A stretch of 64,000 nucleotides of DNA from Elusimicrobia bacterium UBA5214 (GTDB lineage: Bacteria; Elusimicrobiota; UBA5214), in NCBI GenBank assembly GCA_002412545.1, contig DHVG01000001.1, positions 336,630 to 400,629 on the forward strand, in the 5' to 3' direction. Positions 10,437-19,463 of this stretch are shown one piece after another. A model generated the notes under the pieces. It ran no database searches and was not told where the DNA came from. It saw only the letters and a program-made list of their open reading frames with translations. The position numbers and the translations under genes are program-made. Numbering within the stretch: the stretch's first letter is position 1; each line of letters begins with the position of its first letter.

Positions 10437-11015
10437 CTAATCTAAGGTTTCAGCTAAACGTTGTAATAAATTTATCTCGTTAGAAAATGGCTTATCTTTT
10501 GGGATGGATTTTCTCACAGGGTAAACTTGACTAGGATTGGATTCTTCAGCCAAATTTCCTTCACTATTAAGAACACAAAAATTATCTTGGATAGGTAAAC
10601 TATCGTTACCTGCTTTAAGATATTCCAAATTTTCTAAATTCAAGTCACGGAGGGAGATTTCTACAAGTTCGGCAAGTTCGCTATCGCCTTGAATTACAAA
10701 TTTATGGACACCTTTATTGTATTCGGAAAGGACAATTTTTTGGATTTTTTGTTTGAGAGTTCTCAGGACTGCGATTGTGTCAAGAGTATAATAGTAAGAT
10801 TTTTTTGTTTTTTCAGCAAAGCCTTGAGGAGTAAGAATATATTGGACTTTATGACTATTGAGTTGGCTGACTTTAAGATAACCTTTTCTGATTAGACGTT
10901 TGATAATTAAGTTAGTTAAACCGAGAGAGATACCTAATTTCCTGGCAATTAACCTTTGATTGGGACAATGATTATTAGTAATCTCTTTGATTATTGCGAA
11001 TTCTCTTTCGTTCAT
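10437..11015 (-). CDS. Winged-helix transcriptional regulator of the polysaccharide locus
   Basis: A 192-residue protein with an N-terminal winged helix (FAIIKEITNNHCPNQRLIARKLGISLGLTNLIIKRLIRKGYLKV, described here only as residues 4-46) like the MarR-type regulators found in extracellular-polysaccharide loci. The C-terminal half (about 95-160) has an alpha/beta pattern, possibly a sensing domain. I start it at ATG 11013-11015; an upstream in-frame start adds 17 residues from a palindromic repeat. A 17-bp palindrome lies 124 bp upstream at 11139-11155, and two more copies overlap promoters elsewhere in the locus, so it is the best candidate for their repressor. Confidence 0.8.
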   Translation of the reverse strand: MNEREFAIIKEITNNHCPNQRLIARKLGISLGLTNLIIKRLIRKGYLKVSQLNSHKVQYILTPQGFAEKTKKSYYYTLDTIAVLRTLKQKIQKIVLSEYNKGVHKFVIQGDSELAELVEISLRDLNLENLEYLKAGNDSLPIQDNFCVLNSEGNLAEESNPSQVYPVRKSIPKDKPFSNEINLLQRLAETLD

Positions 11016-11038
11016 ATAAACACAGATTACGCAGACGT

Positions 11039-11102
11039 CGTTGCGAGGGACAAAGTCCCGAAGCAATCCACTTTAGATTGCTTCGCTTGCACTCGCAATG
11101 AC
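11039..11102. repeat. CATTGCGAG-type palindromic repeat nested in a GATTAC array
   Basis: The unit TTGCGAGGGACAAAGTCCCG and its inverted partner ending ACTCGCAATGAC are flanked on both sides by CAGATTAC(R)CAGAC-type repeats (11022-11034 and 11117-11130). The palindrome therefore seems to have entered an older short-repeat array. It lies in the leader of the winged-helix regulator gene. Confidence 0.75.
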
Positions 11103-11138
11103 ACAAAAGACAACCGCAGATTACACAGACAAATTTAG

Positions 11139-11155
11139 TGTTCAATTTGTGAACA
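11139..11155. promoter_or_regulatory. Operator-like palindrome TGTTCA-N5-TGAACA, copy 1
   Basis: The 17-bp sequence TGTTCAATTTGTGAACA has 6-bp half-sites and a 5-bp spacer identical in design to 15129-15145 and 42893-42909. It lies between the Wzc-like gene and the winged-helix regulator gene, upstream of the latter. No good -10/-35 pair is visible here, so it may act on read-through or mark an autoregulatory site. Confidence 0.65.
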
Positions 11156-11177
11156 AAAAAGATAAAAAAAACTCTTG

Positions 11178-13049
11178 CTACATTTTAGAAGAAGTAGTTT
11201 TTTTTCTTTTCCGTTCTTTATCTTCACCGTAGTGCCGATAGTAGTGATAGTAGTAGTAATATCTTTCTCTGTTTAAATCAATATTGTTCAGTATTGCACC
11301 GACATATTTCCCTTCAGCAGAGACTAATTTCTGTTTTGCAAATAGGCAAGAACTTTTTTTCACCGCGTCTGTTTTGACGATTTGAATTGTAGCATCAACA
11401 TTATCCGCTAAAATAAGAGAATCGGCAACACTCAGTATCGGTGGAGTATCAATTATAACTCGTTCAAATTTTTGTTTTACTATTCCAAGAAATTCTTTCA
11501 TTTTCGCTGAATTAAGTAACTCTGCTGGATAGTCAGGTGTATGTCCGGAAATAATAACTTTTAGATTGGGTATTTCGGTTGGCTGGATAATTGAGTCTAT
11601 TTGTACTTTTCCAGTTAAGTAATCACATAACCCCGGAGGACTGTCAAAATTGAAAGTTCTCTTTAAACGAGGACGACGGGTATCGGCTTCCACGAGAAGA
11701 ACTCTTTCTCCACCTTGAGCGAGAACAATAGCTAAATTTGTCGCTACGGTTGTTTTTCCCTCTTTAGGTAATGTGCTGGTTACTAAAAGAGTTCTTGTTA
11801 CTTCATTTTGTGAATTACGGAATATTTCGGTGCGAATAACCCGATAGGATTCAGCAATCATTGATTTAGGTTTGAAATGAGAAATCAAATCTATCTGCTG
11901 GATAGTTTTTGTTTCTCTTTTTGCTGAAGGGAGTGTCCCAAGGAAAGGTGCCTGGAGATATTCTTTAATGTCTTCGGCTGTTTTTACTGTATCTTCAATA
12001 AATTCTAAGAAGAAAGAAAGGAAGATTCCACCAAAAAGACCGAGGAAAGTCCCGAGAAGTAAATTCGTTCGTTTTTTTGGTTTTACTGGTTTATCGGGCA
12101 CTTCTGCCGCATCAACCACTCTGATATTCGTGGTAGTCAGTTCTTCAGAAATTCCGGTTTCTTTGGTTCGTTTCAAAAGAGCATTATACAGTTCACGGTT
12201 ATTCTCAACTTCACGTTTCAAAAAACTATAACGAATAGCAATTTCATTTAACTTTAGAGTTCTTTCGGTCTCTTCTTGAATTTTTTGTTTTACTGAATCA
12301 AGTTCGGCAATTAAACGAATCATTTTTGGATGTTTTTCTTTGTAGCGCTTAGAAAGTTCAGCTAATTGAGTCTCCATTCGTGCCTCTTCCTGTCTTAAAG
12401 TATCAATCAGGCGACCGCGTTCTTCAATCTTTGGCAGGTCAGTGATTCTATTTTCTTCTAAATATTTTTGAAGGTCTAATTCTGATTTTTCTAACTTTTC
12501 CTTTTGTGTTTCCAGTTGCTCCTTCAACCAAAAAATTGCATGTTTTGAAGTATCTAACCTGACTCCGAGAGTTTCGGTAATGTAAGTTCCGGTCAAGGCA
12601 TTAGCAATTTCAGTAATCTTTTTTGGGTCTTCACCTTCAAAACTTACTTTCACCAAGCGACTTCCGCGCACTGGTTCGGTTTTGAGATTGCCCAGGAATG
12701 CTGACACTATATCACCTGAACCGACAAACATCGGGTTGCTTTCCAACTCAAGTTTTTCAATCACTTTTCTGGCTAAACTACGGGATTTAAGAATTTGTAG
12801 TTGTGTCTGATAATATTCTGTATCCCGTGCTTCAGTCTTAATTACTTCTTCAATAGAAATGATTTTCGGACTTTCTTTTTCAATTAGTAAAGTAGCAGTA
12901 GCACGATAGGTTGGTATCGTTCTTAAGGTGATAAATAGTGCACTCACTCCGGAAACTAACATCAAAAGAAGAATTAGCCATTTCCTCTTATCCAGAATAA
13001 CTAAATAATCTTGTAAATTAATTTCTTGTTCAGCAATATTATTTGGCAT
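11178..13049 (-). CDS. Chain-length regulator fused to bacterial tyrosine kinase (Wzc-like)
   Basis: A 623-residue inner-membrane protein that controls polysaccharide chain length and phosphorylates itself on C-terminal tyrosines. TM1 is at about 17-38, followed by a periplasmic Wzz/GNVR domain with a coiled coil (about 165-300); TM2 is at about 330-352. The cytoplasmic BY-kinase has Walker A LPKEGKTTVATNLA near 424, Walker A' LLVEADTRRPRL and Walker B-like VIIDTPP. The C-terminus ends in a tyrosine cluster (RERYYYYYHYYRHYGED). It lies just after the Wza-like gene, as in Wzy-dependent systems. Confidence 0.95.
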   Translation of the reverse strand: MPNNIAEQEINLQDYLVILDKRKWLILLLMLVSGVSALFITLRTIPTYRATATLLIEKESPKIISIEEVIKTEARDTEYYQTQLQILKSRSLARKVIEKLELESNPMFVGSGDIVSAFLGNLKTEPVRGSRLVKVSFEGEDPKKITEIANALTGTYITETLGVRLDTSKHAIFWLKEQLETQKEKLEKSELDLQKYLEENRITDLPKIEERGRLIDTLRQEEARMETQLAELSKRYKEKHPKMIRLIAELDSVKQKIQEETERTLKLNEIAIRYSFLKREVENNRELYNALLKRTKETGISEELTTTNIRVVDAAEVPDKPVKPKKRTNLLLGTFLGLFGGIFLSFFLEFIEDTVKTAEDIKEYLQAPFLGTLPSAKRETKTIQQIDLISHFKPKSMIAESYRVIRTEIFRNSQNEVTRTLLVTSTLPKEGKTTVATNLAIVLAQGGERVLLVEADTRRPRLKRTFNFDSPPGLCDYLTGKVQIDSIIQPTEIPNLKVIISGHTPDYPAELLNSAKMKEFLGIVKQKFERVIIDTPPILSVADSLILADNVDATIQIVKTDAVKKSSCLFAKQKLVSAEGKYVGAILNNIDLNRERYYYYYHYYRHYGEDKERKRKKTTSSKM

Positions 13050-13064
13050 TATTTTTTCCTTTCT

Positions 13065-13898
13065 TTAAAAGCGAGTTTCTGGAACAATAATCATATCTTT
13101 GGGCTGTAAAAGAACATCCTGAGATTTATCACCTTTCTTGAGAATATCTCTAAACCGCACAAAGATAGTTTTTTCTTTACCGTCATTTTCAACCCGGGCA
13201 ATCCGCATCCGATTAGCATCGGCGATAGAAGTTAACCCCCCGGCTAAAGCAATTGCTTCGGTTACTTTTAATCTACGATGGAGGTCATACACACCGGGTT
13301 TGACTACCTGTCCCAAAATAGTAATTTTACTAAATTCTTTAACCGCAATTCTTACCTGTGGATTTACCATGTAATCTTCAGCTAAAGCCTGAGTGAGTTT
13401 TTTTTCCAGTTCGGTAACTGTCAAACTATCCACTTTTAATTGTCCCAAAAGCGGATAAGTTATCATCCCTTCAGGCGAGACTCGCGCTACCAAACTAAGG
13501 TCAGGTTCCTCGTAAACAGTTATTTCAATGAGATTTTCCGGATAGATGAGTGTATCTTTCACAACTTCTTCATTGACTACAACGGTAGTAGAAGTAGTGA
13601 CTTCAGTTACCACCTGTTCACTTTCTACACTGGAAACACAAATTAAACTAAACAAAATCAACATAATCCTCGCCACCGCTCGGCTAAATCCTAAATCCCA
13701 AGCACTAAATCCTAAACAATATCTAAATCCCAATTTTTTAAATCCCGAACTGACAGCTTTGCTGTCATTCTGAACGAAGTGAAGAATCTCATTGAGACCC
13801 TTCGCCTTTGGCTCAGGGTGACATTGAAGTATCCTTTCGGATTTAGAGTTTAGAATTTTCAAATTCCGATACGGCAAGGAAATAATTGGCTTAATCAT
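13065..13898 (-). CDS. Wza-like polysaccharide export protein with repeat-derived N-terminus
   Basis: Outer-membrane polysaccharide secretin component. The Poly_export domain (about LIYPENLIEITVYEEPDLS) and SLBB-like segments (ITILGQVVKPGVYDL, VTEAIALAGGLTSIADANR) are clear. The hydrophobic signal segment (MLILFSLICVSS) begins only at ATG 13662-13664. The roughly 78 codons before it are open but consist of repeats: a CTAAATC heptad array (13684-13718) and a CATTCTGAACGAAG-type palindrome (13749-13826). Either the start is 13664 or the repeats are translated as a leader. It lies between the outer-membrane barrel and Wzc-like genes. Confidence 0.85.
   Translation of the reverse strand: MIKPIISLPYRNLKILNSKSERILQCHPEPKAKGLNEILHFVQNDSKAVSSGFKKLGFRYCLGFSAWDLGFSRAVARIMLILFSLICVSSVESEQVVTEVTTSTTVVVNEEVVKDTLIYPENLIEITVYEEPDLSLVARVSPEGMITYPLLGQLKVDSLTVTELEKKLTQALAEDYMVNPQVRIAVKEFSKITILGQVVKPGVYDLHRRLKVTEAIALAGGLTSIADANRMRIARVENDGKEKTIFVRFRDILKKGDKSQDVLLQPKDMIIVPETRF
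13684..13860. repeat. Heptad arrays flanking a CATTCTGAACGAAG palindrome
   Basis: Units near CTAAATC repeat at 13684-13718, and inverted units near GATTTAG/AGTTTAG occur at about 13839-13857. Between them (13749-13826) lies a palindromic repeat with CATTCTGAACGAAG, GAGACCCTTCG and GGCTCAGGGTGAC. The open frame of the Wza-like gene passes through the whole block without a stop. Confidence 0.75.
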
Positions 13899-13913
13899 TG
13901 TTTTCAAAAGTTT

Positions 13914-15074
13914 TCAAAATAAACGACGAATACTTAATGAAATTGTTTGGGTATTATAATCATATTCATTAAAGTTAGAGTTGCGCTGGGTGGATGAGTA
14001 AGTCAAACCCCCAAGGGGTAATCTCCAGAATTTATATCCTAAACTGATTGAATAACCGAAAATCTTGTCTTCTCGTATTCGGGGTGGATTACCCACAGGT
14101 TTTGGATACTCCTCATTGCGTAAATTCAGACCAATTCCTAAGTTTAGTCCTGATTCAGGAAAAATTTGACTAAAATTTACTGAAATAGCGTTAGCTAAAT
14201 AATAATTTTCGTCAGTAAATTCTGATTCATTTATTGCTCGTTCTAAAGCAAGATTTACCTCATTAACGGAGGAAAACTTTTCATTTAAGTTTGTCCAGAT
14301 ACTTAATCCCTGCCAGTCCTTCAAGGTTTGATAATTTCTTATTTGGTAACCGAATCTAACCAGACCGCTAAGTTTTGCGGTTAATTTACCCCTTACCCCG
14401 GTAAGAAATAAATGATATTCCGCATCGCGACCAAGACGATAGGGATACTTTATTTGTCCATAAGTATATTCAGTCAAAAGACTGGTCTTAGGATAAATCT
14501 TTAAGTAATTAGTAAAAGTATAGATATTTTCCTTTCTATCCCAGGTGTCATAATTTTTTCCAGGTTCATAATCATAAGAGAAATTACGCCAGCCTACATC
14601 AAAAGAAAAAAGACGAAATTCAGCAGTAAATAAAAGTTTGTTACTGTTGGTCATTGACTCAACATATTCTTCAATATAGGTTACTGCTTGATAAAATTTA
14701 TTATAACTTTTTCCCAAGTTCAAAGAATAATTGTCTAAATTTAAATCGGCTAAACCTGAAATATTCTGATTAGTAGAATTCAAAGAACTATAACGGGTAA
14801 AAAGTGCAAAATCTAAACCGTAGTTAATTTCAAAAATTTGCCGACTTACCGGTAATTTCGCCCTGATTCCCGGACTAACGGTAAGCAAGAAATCACCTTT
14901 CTTTTCTCTTGTAGAGTAGACATTATCAATATATCTCATCCCGGTCCGTAAGTAAGGATAAAAGTCAATTCCTTGATAAGTGAAAACACTTCTTCTTATT
15001 TCCTGGGAATTCACCGCTAAAGGAACAAGCAAAAATAATAAAGAAATAAATATTTGTTTTCTCAATAGATTCAT
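13914..15074 (-). CDS. Outer-membrane beta-barrel protein of the export locus
   Basis: A 386-residue protein with a signal peptide (about residues 1-23, cleaved near VNSQE) followed by alternating amphipathic strands rich in Tyr, Asn and aromatic residues, and a C-terminal strand ending in SLSIRRLF with a terminal Phe, the usual outer-membrane assembly signal. It resembles the BBP2-type barrels found next to Wza/Wzc genes. It is the first gene after a strong promoter (15145-15173) and an operator palindrome, so it heads a transcription unit that continues into the Wza- and Wzc-like genes. Confidence 0.8.
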   Translation of the reverse strand: MNLLRKQIFISLLFLLVPLAVNSQEIRRSVFTYQGIDFYPYLRTGMRYIDNVYSTREKKGDFLLTVSPGIRAKLPVSRQIFEINYGLDFALFTRYSSLNSTNQNISGLADLNLDNYSLNLGKSYNKFYQAVTYIEEYVESMTNSNKLLFTAEFRLFSFDVGWRNFSYDYEPGKNYDTWDRKENIYTFTNYLKIYPKTSLLTEYTYGQIKYPYRLGRDAEYHLFLTGVRGKLTAKLSGLVRFGYQIRNYQTLKDWQGLSIWTNLNEKFSSVNEVNLALERAINESEFTDENYYLANAISVNFSQIFPESGLNLGIGLNLRNEEYPKPVGNPPRIREDKIFGYSISLGYKFWRLPLGGLTYSSTQRNSNFNEYDYNTQTISLSIRRLF

Positions 15075-15128
15075 AAAAAGAATTTATCATAAAATTATTC
15101 ACTTTGTCAAGAGAACGAAGAAACAATT

Positions 15129-15145
15129 TGTTCAATTTTTGAACA
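15129..15145. promoter_or_regulatory. Operator-like palindrome TGTTCA-N5-TGAACA, copy 2
   Basis: TGTTCAATTTTTGAACA overlaps the last base of the -10 box at 15145-15150 and covers the predicted transcription start. Binding here would block RNA polymerase, so the site looks like a repressor operator for the barrel-wza-wzc unit. Confidence 0.75.
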
Positions 15146-15173
15146 TCATACAAAATTAAAAACATTTTGTCAA
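15145..15173 (-). promoter_or_regulatory. Sigma-70-type promoter for the barrel-wza-wzc unit
   Basis: On the minus strand TTGACA (15168-15173), a 17-bp spacer and TATGAT (15145-15150) form a near-consensus promoter about 70 bp upstream of the ATG at 15074. The operator palindrome starts on the last base of the -10 box. Confidence 0.8.
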
Positions 15174-15222
15174 GTGTTCCAAATTGTGAATTTTATTACA
15201 ATACTGAAAAATTATCGTTTTC

Positions 15223-16455
15223 CTACTCTTCTACTGCCAAATAAGATAGACCCATCAAAAAGGTTATTGGAAGAAGTAAACGTGCAGTACTTAAATTATA
15301 TTCAAAAAATGAACCAATCAGTAACATTATTAAAGAAAACCCTACACCTAAGTTTAAAGTATATCTCAAACTACCTTTCGGTGATTTCTTTGCCCGACGA
15401 AATGCTTGCACTAAATTACCCACCCAAAAGAGAAGAAATAAAGTCAAACCAATCAGCCCATCTTCTACCGCTACATTAAGATAGGAATTGTGTGGATGAC
15501 TTTGAAGTGGTCGTAAAATATATTTCTCTTCTATCCCTTCTTTCTCTAACTGAGCAATTGTCCATGCCAGTGGGTATTCTCCCTTTTCTTTTTCCCAATA
15601 TTTCACCACTTCTTCTTGCCAATTTTCAAAACCAATACCAGTAAAAGGATATTTTTTTATAATTTTTAGAGAAGTTCTCCACATCCAAAATCTTTCCAAA
15701 TTGCTTACAGTTTTTTTAGTATCAAGAATACTAACAAATCTCTTCTCCAATCCAAGATAAAATTTAGATAATACAAGCACAGCAAATATTATTAGAAAAC
15801 TACCTGAAATGAACCAACGTATACCTTTCTTTAAGAAAACTAAAGGTATAATTATTCCTAAAGCAACATAGTAAGTTCTCGCTTGGGCTAAAATAACTAC
15901 TAAAATATTCAAAAGTGAACAGAAAAAAAGAAAAATTTTTTCTTTCCAATTTGCTTTCAAGAAACAAAAGAAAACTAAGGAAAAAACCGCAATTATACTG
16001 TAATAACCTCCACTATGCATCCGAAAACCAAAATTTAAACCGATGAATTCTCCATTCAGAAGAGGTTGTATTGGTAAAAAAGGATAATTGAAACCAAAAA
16101 ATGCTTGCAAAATTCCCATAAACGAAATCAAAGTAGCAGTAAATAAAGTTGCATAGATAATTGTTTTGGTTTTTTTTACTGATAAGTTAGGAATAAAAAA
16201 ATATGGTAAATGGTCCCAAAACTTACCACCAAGTTTAAACGAATGTATCGGATAAAAGAATGTGCTGATTGCTCGCCAGAAAAAAAGAAAAATTATTGGT
16301 ATCCCTTCCGGAGCATAAAAAATTTTTCTTTTCTTAGCAACAGCGTATACAAATAAAAGAGATATAATTCCTAAAGATAAATTAGTTGCACTGATTGAAA
16401 CCGGGGTGCTTATCCCATAAATAAATAAAACTAAAAAAGTTATCTTTTCTATCAA
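15223..16455 (-). CDS. O-antigen ligase/polymerase family membrane protein
   Basis: A 410-residue protein with about ten hydrophobic helices and a Wzy_C-type periplasmic loop ending in SHPHNSYLNVAVEDGLIG, the histidine-containing signature of WaaL/Wzy glycosyltransferases that use lipid-linked donors. It may ligate glycan to lipid A or a protein, or polymerise repeats; sequence alone does not separate these. The start is TTG at 16453-16455, 3 bp after the stop of the CapD-like gene, so they are coupled. Confidence 0.87.
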   Translation of the reverse strand: MIEKITFLVLFIYGISTPVSISATNLSLGIISLLFVYAVAKKRKIFYAPEGIPIIFLFFWRAISTFFYPIHSFKLGGKFWDHLPYFFIPNLSVKKTKTIIYATLFTATLISFMGILQAFFGFNYPFLPIQPLLNGEFIGLNFGFRMHSGGYYSIIAVFSLVFFCFLKANWKEKIFLFFCSLLNILVVILAQARTYYVALGIIIPLVFLKKGIRWFISGSFLIIFAVLVLSKFYLGLEKRFVSILDTKKTVSNLERFWMWRTSLKIIKKYPFTGIGFENWQEEVVKYWEKEKGEYPLAWTIAQLEKEGIEEKYILRPLQSHPHNSYLNVAVEDGLIGLTLFLLFWVGNLVQAFRRAKKSPKGSLRYTLNLGVGFSLIMLLIGSFFEYNLSTARLLLPITFLMGLSYLAVEE

Positions 16456-16458
16456 ATT

Positions 16459-18360
16459 TTAATTTTTTCCCCAGGGTTTATATGAAGGCACAATTTCTCT
16501 GAAAATATTAGTGAAGTCATTCACTATCGCATTATCTTTCTGCAAAATTTGTTCCAGTTCTTTAAGTTTACTCCAAAAATTACTTCCTTTAGCAGAATAA
16601 TTCATCTTTGCAACGAATAGATTCGCATCTTTTGTTGCTTCTATTCCTTCTTCGGCAGTCATTATGTCTTCAAAAAGTTTCTCTCCTGGTCTTAATCCGG
16701 TAAAAATGATTGATATATCTACTTCTGGTTCTAAGTTGTAGAACTTAATCAGTTCTTTTGCCAAATCTACAATTTTTACCGGTTCACCCATATCAAGGAG
16801 GTACACTTCTCCCCCTTCACTTGTGGCTGCTGCCTCAAGAATAAGTAAGACGGCTTCAGAAATGCTCATGAAGTAGCGCTTCATTTCCGGATGAGTAATG
16901 GATAACGACTCCCTTTTTGCAATCCGTTCCTTAAAAATTTCCAATACGCTTCCCCGACTACCAAAGACATTTCCAAACCGTACAGCAAGAAATTTAGTAT
17001 TTCCATTACTATTTAATTCTCGGATAACTATCTCAGCGATACGTTTAGTTACACCCATAACTGATACCGGATTTACCGCTTTATCCGTGGAGATAAGAAC
17101 AAATTTTCCTGTTTTATATTTTTGGCTAAGTCTTGCTACATTAAACGTCCCAAAGATATTTACTTTCGTTGCCTCTTCTGGCTGCTTCTCCATCAAATGT
17201 ACATGTTTGTATGCTGCAGCGTGGAAAACCATCTCGGGTCTTAACTCGGAGAATAAAAGTTCTAATTTCCTTTCATCAAGAATATTACCTATTCGTAGTT
17301 GTACATTTTCAACAGGTAAAAAACTGCTCAGCCGGTTTTCAGTATAAAATAAGTTAGTTTCATCTTGGTCAAGCATAATGAGTTTTCTTGGTTTAAACTT
17401 TGCTATTTGATAACACAGTTCCGAACCGATTGAACCACCAGCACCGGTTACAAGGATAATTTTACCATTTATAAATGAACTGACTCTTTCACTATTAATC
17501 TTTATTTCTGGACGTTGAAATATATCCTCAAACTGTACTCTTCTAATATCCTGCTGGGTAAGTCTACCCGAATACACTTCAGACAAGGGTGGAATAATAC
17601 TTATGTTTTTCACTTTAGCCTGACGGCAAAGCATAACTATTTCTTGAATTACTTTTCTTGGGGATGAAGGCATAGCAATAATTACATTTTCAATATTATA
17701 GGCATTTACGAAATAGAGTATATCTTCCCTCTTTCCCAAAACTTTTATCCCATGAATAGTAGTATTTATTTTTGATTCATCGTCATCAATAAAACCTACT
17801 GGCCTATGAGTTGGTGCCCTTTCCTGAAGTATAATTCGTAATACTTGTTCACCGGCATTTCCTGCGCCAACAATAAGTGTTTTTTCACCCTCAACCGGCA
17901 ATTCGCGTGAGAAATGTATAAAAAGACGTTTTGAAAACCTAAACAGAGAAATACTCAAGAAAGAAAGAAGGAAATCAAGGAAGAGAACTGACCTCGGAAA
18001 ACCCAATGGGGAATTATAGAAGGGATTTCTTTCTCGGCCAATCAAGACGACCGTCATCAAAATAAATAGACTGTAGACGGAACTTTTGGCAATCGCAATT
18101 ATTTCTCGCAAACTTACATACGACCAACTCACATGATAAAGTTTGTGGAAATAGAGAAAAGTTATTTTCACAATCGTTGCCAAAATTAGAAACTTCCAAA
18201 GATGGTGTGCTTCGGCAATTGATATTTTGCCTTCAAACCGTAAAAGAAAAGAAGCCAATACACAAAAAGAAATTATTAAGGTATCACCGACTAAAAAGAA
18301 AAATGCCCGTTTTCTTCTTGTTCCTTTTGTTAAAATGTTCCAAATTTTTTTCAATTTCAT
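16459..18360 (-). CDS. Membrane-anchored nucleotide-sugar 4,6-dehydratase (CapD/PglF-like)
   Basis: A 633-residue FlaA1/CapD-type protein: four N-terminal membrane helices (about 20-145), a CoA/NAD-binding-like Rossmann module (VGAGNAGEQVLR near 168), and the C-terminal dehydratase domain (LVTGAGGSIGSELCYQIAKF near 300; active-site region STDKAVNPVSVMGVTKRIAE with the Met-x3-Lys variant of the SDR motif). It would make a UDP-4-keto-6-deoxy-HexNAc that the next gene product aminates. Its ATG overlaps the TGA of that aminotransferase (ATGA). Confidence 0.93.
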   Translation of the reverse strand: MKLKKIWNILTKGTRRKRAFFFLVGDTLIISFCVLASFLLRFEGKISIAEAHHLWKFLILATIVKITFLYFHKLYHVSWSYVSLREIIAIAKSSVYSLFILMTVVLIGRERNPFYNSPLGFPRSVLFLDFLLSFLSISLFRFSKRLFIHFSRELPVEGEKTLIVGAGNAGEQVLRIILQERAPTHRPVGFIDDDESKINTTIHGIKVLGKREDILYFVNAYNIENVIIAMPSSPRKVIQEIVMLCRQAKVKNISIIPPLSEVYSGRLTQQDIRRVQFEDIFQRPEIKINSERVSSFINGKIILVTGAGGSIGSELCYQIAKFKPRKLIMLDQDETNLFYTENRLSSFLPVENVQLRIGNILDERKLELLFSELRPEMVFHAAAYKHVHLMEKQPEEATKVNIFGTFNVARLSQKYKTGKFVLISTDKAVNPVSVMGVTKRIAEIVIRELNSNGNTKFLAVRFGNVFGSRGSVLEIFKERIAKRESLSITHPEMKRYFMSISEAVLLILEAAATSEGGEVYLLDMGEPVKIVDLAKELIKFYNLEPEVDISIIFTGLRPGEKLFEDIMTAEEGIEATKDANLFVAKMNYSAKGSNFWSKLKELEQILQKDNAIVNDFTNIFREIVPSYKPWGKN

Positions 18361-19463
18361 CTCTGGAAGAACCTCCTGACTGCCTCAATAACTATTTGCA
18401 CTTCACCATCAGTAAGTTCTGGGTATATAGGTAAAGAAATAACTTCAGCGGATACCTGTTCGGTCATAGGTAGATTAAAACGGCTAAGACCTAATGCTTT
18501 CTGTTGGTGTAATGGTACAGGCCAGGATACTAATACTTCTATTCCCGAGTTGCGCAGATGATTAATCATTTCATCTTGTCTTTTAGTTCTAACGACATAG
18601 TTCTGATAAACATCAAAATAATCTCCATTTGAATGAGGATGAGTAATTAATCCATCTATGCCCGATAAACCATCATCATACATTTTAGCAATTTTGCGGC
18701 GGCGCTCTACCCATTTTTCAAAATATTTAAATTTCATATTAAGTATTGCCGCATGCAGATTATCCAGCCGGCTACACCAACCAAAACACTCAATAACTTC
18801 AACCGAATCAACTCTGCCATTGTCCCGAAATGCTTTAATTTTTCTTGCTAAATTATCAGCGTTGGTACAGACCATCCCACCGTCACCCGGTGCCCCTAAC
18901 ATTTTTGCTGGATAGAAACTAAAAATACCAACATCACCGAAAGAAGCACATTTTTTACCTTTAAACTCAGCACCTAATGCTTGTGCTGCATCTTCAATAA
19001 CTTTCAGATTATATTTTTTTGCTAATTCCATAATTTTGTCCATATTACAACTATGCCCATTAAGATGGACAGGAATAATTCCTTTGGTTTTTGAAGTTAT
19101 TGCTGACTCAATTTGTTCAACATTCATATTATAATCTTCCCCAATATCTATAAGTACTGGTGTCGCTCCACATTGAACAATAGCTCCTACAGTAGCTACA
19201 AAAGTATGAGCGACAGTAATAACTTCATCTCCGGGACCAAAACCTAAAGCATGCGCAGAAAGATATAGGGCATCTGTCCCGGTATTTACACCTATTGCAT
19301 ATTTAGTTCCAACATATTTGGCTATTCTGTTTTCAAGTTCCTCTAAATGTTTACGAAGAATAAAATTACCACCGGACATTATTTCCTTAAATACTGCATT
19401 AAATTCTTTTTTTAGTTGCTGGTATTGCCTGGAATAGCCAACAAATCTCACCTTATGATTCAT
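18357..19463 (-). CDS. DegT-family sugar aminotransferase (4-keto sugar)
   Basis: A 368-residue PLP enzyme with GVNTGTDALYLSAHALG, EDAAQALGAEFKGKKCASFG and FYPAKMLGAPGDGGMV (PLP lysine). Blocks are typical of PglE/PseC/WecE-like enzymes acting on nucleotide-linked 3- or 4-keto sugars. It is coupled on both sides: its start overlaps the stop of the E1-beta gene and its stop overlaps the start of the CapD-like dehydratase. The three-enzyme set (dehydratase, aminotransferase and E1) suggests an unusual modified amino sugar. Confidence 0.92.
   Translation of the reverse strand: MNHKVRFVGYSRQYQQLKKEFNAVFKEIMSGGNFILRKHLEELENRIAKYVGTKYAIGVNTGTDALYLSAHALGFGPGDEVITVAHTFVATVGAIVQCGATPVLIDIGEDYNMNVEQIESAITSKTKGIIPVHLNGHSCNMDKIMELAKKYNLKVIEDAAQALGAEFKGKKCASFGDVGIFSFYPAKMLGAPGDGGMVCTNADNLARKIKAFRDNGRVDSVEVIECFGWCSRLDNLHAAILNMKFKYFEKWVERRRKIAKMYDDGLSGIDGLITHPHSNGDYFDVYQNYVVRTKRQDEMINHLRNSGIEVLVSWPVPLHQQKALGLSRFNLPMTEQVSAEVISLPIYPELTDGEVQIVIEAVRRFFQR

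Noticed and set aside
10437..11066. Longer start for the winged-helix regulator
   Set aside because: The extra 17 residues come from the palindromic repeat and GATTAC array; the ATG at 11015 starts directly before the winged-helix domain.
15075..15110. A second TTGACA (15111-15116 region) as an additional promoter for the barrel gene
   Set aside because: The best -10 match (ATAAAT after 17 bp) is weak and would place the start almost at the ATG, giving a leaderless message. It was not listed as a feature.
16898..17347. 149-codon plus-strand open frame
   Set aside because: It is the antisense shadow of the conserved dehydratase domain of the CapD-like gene.
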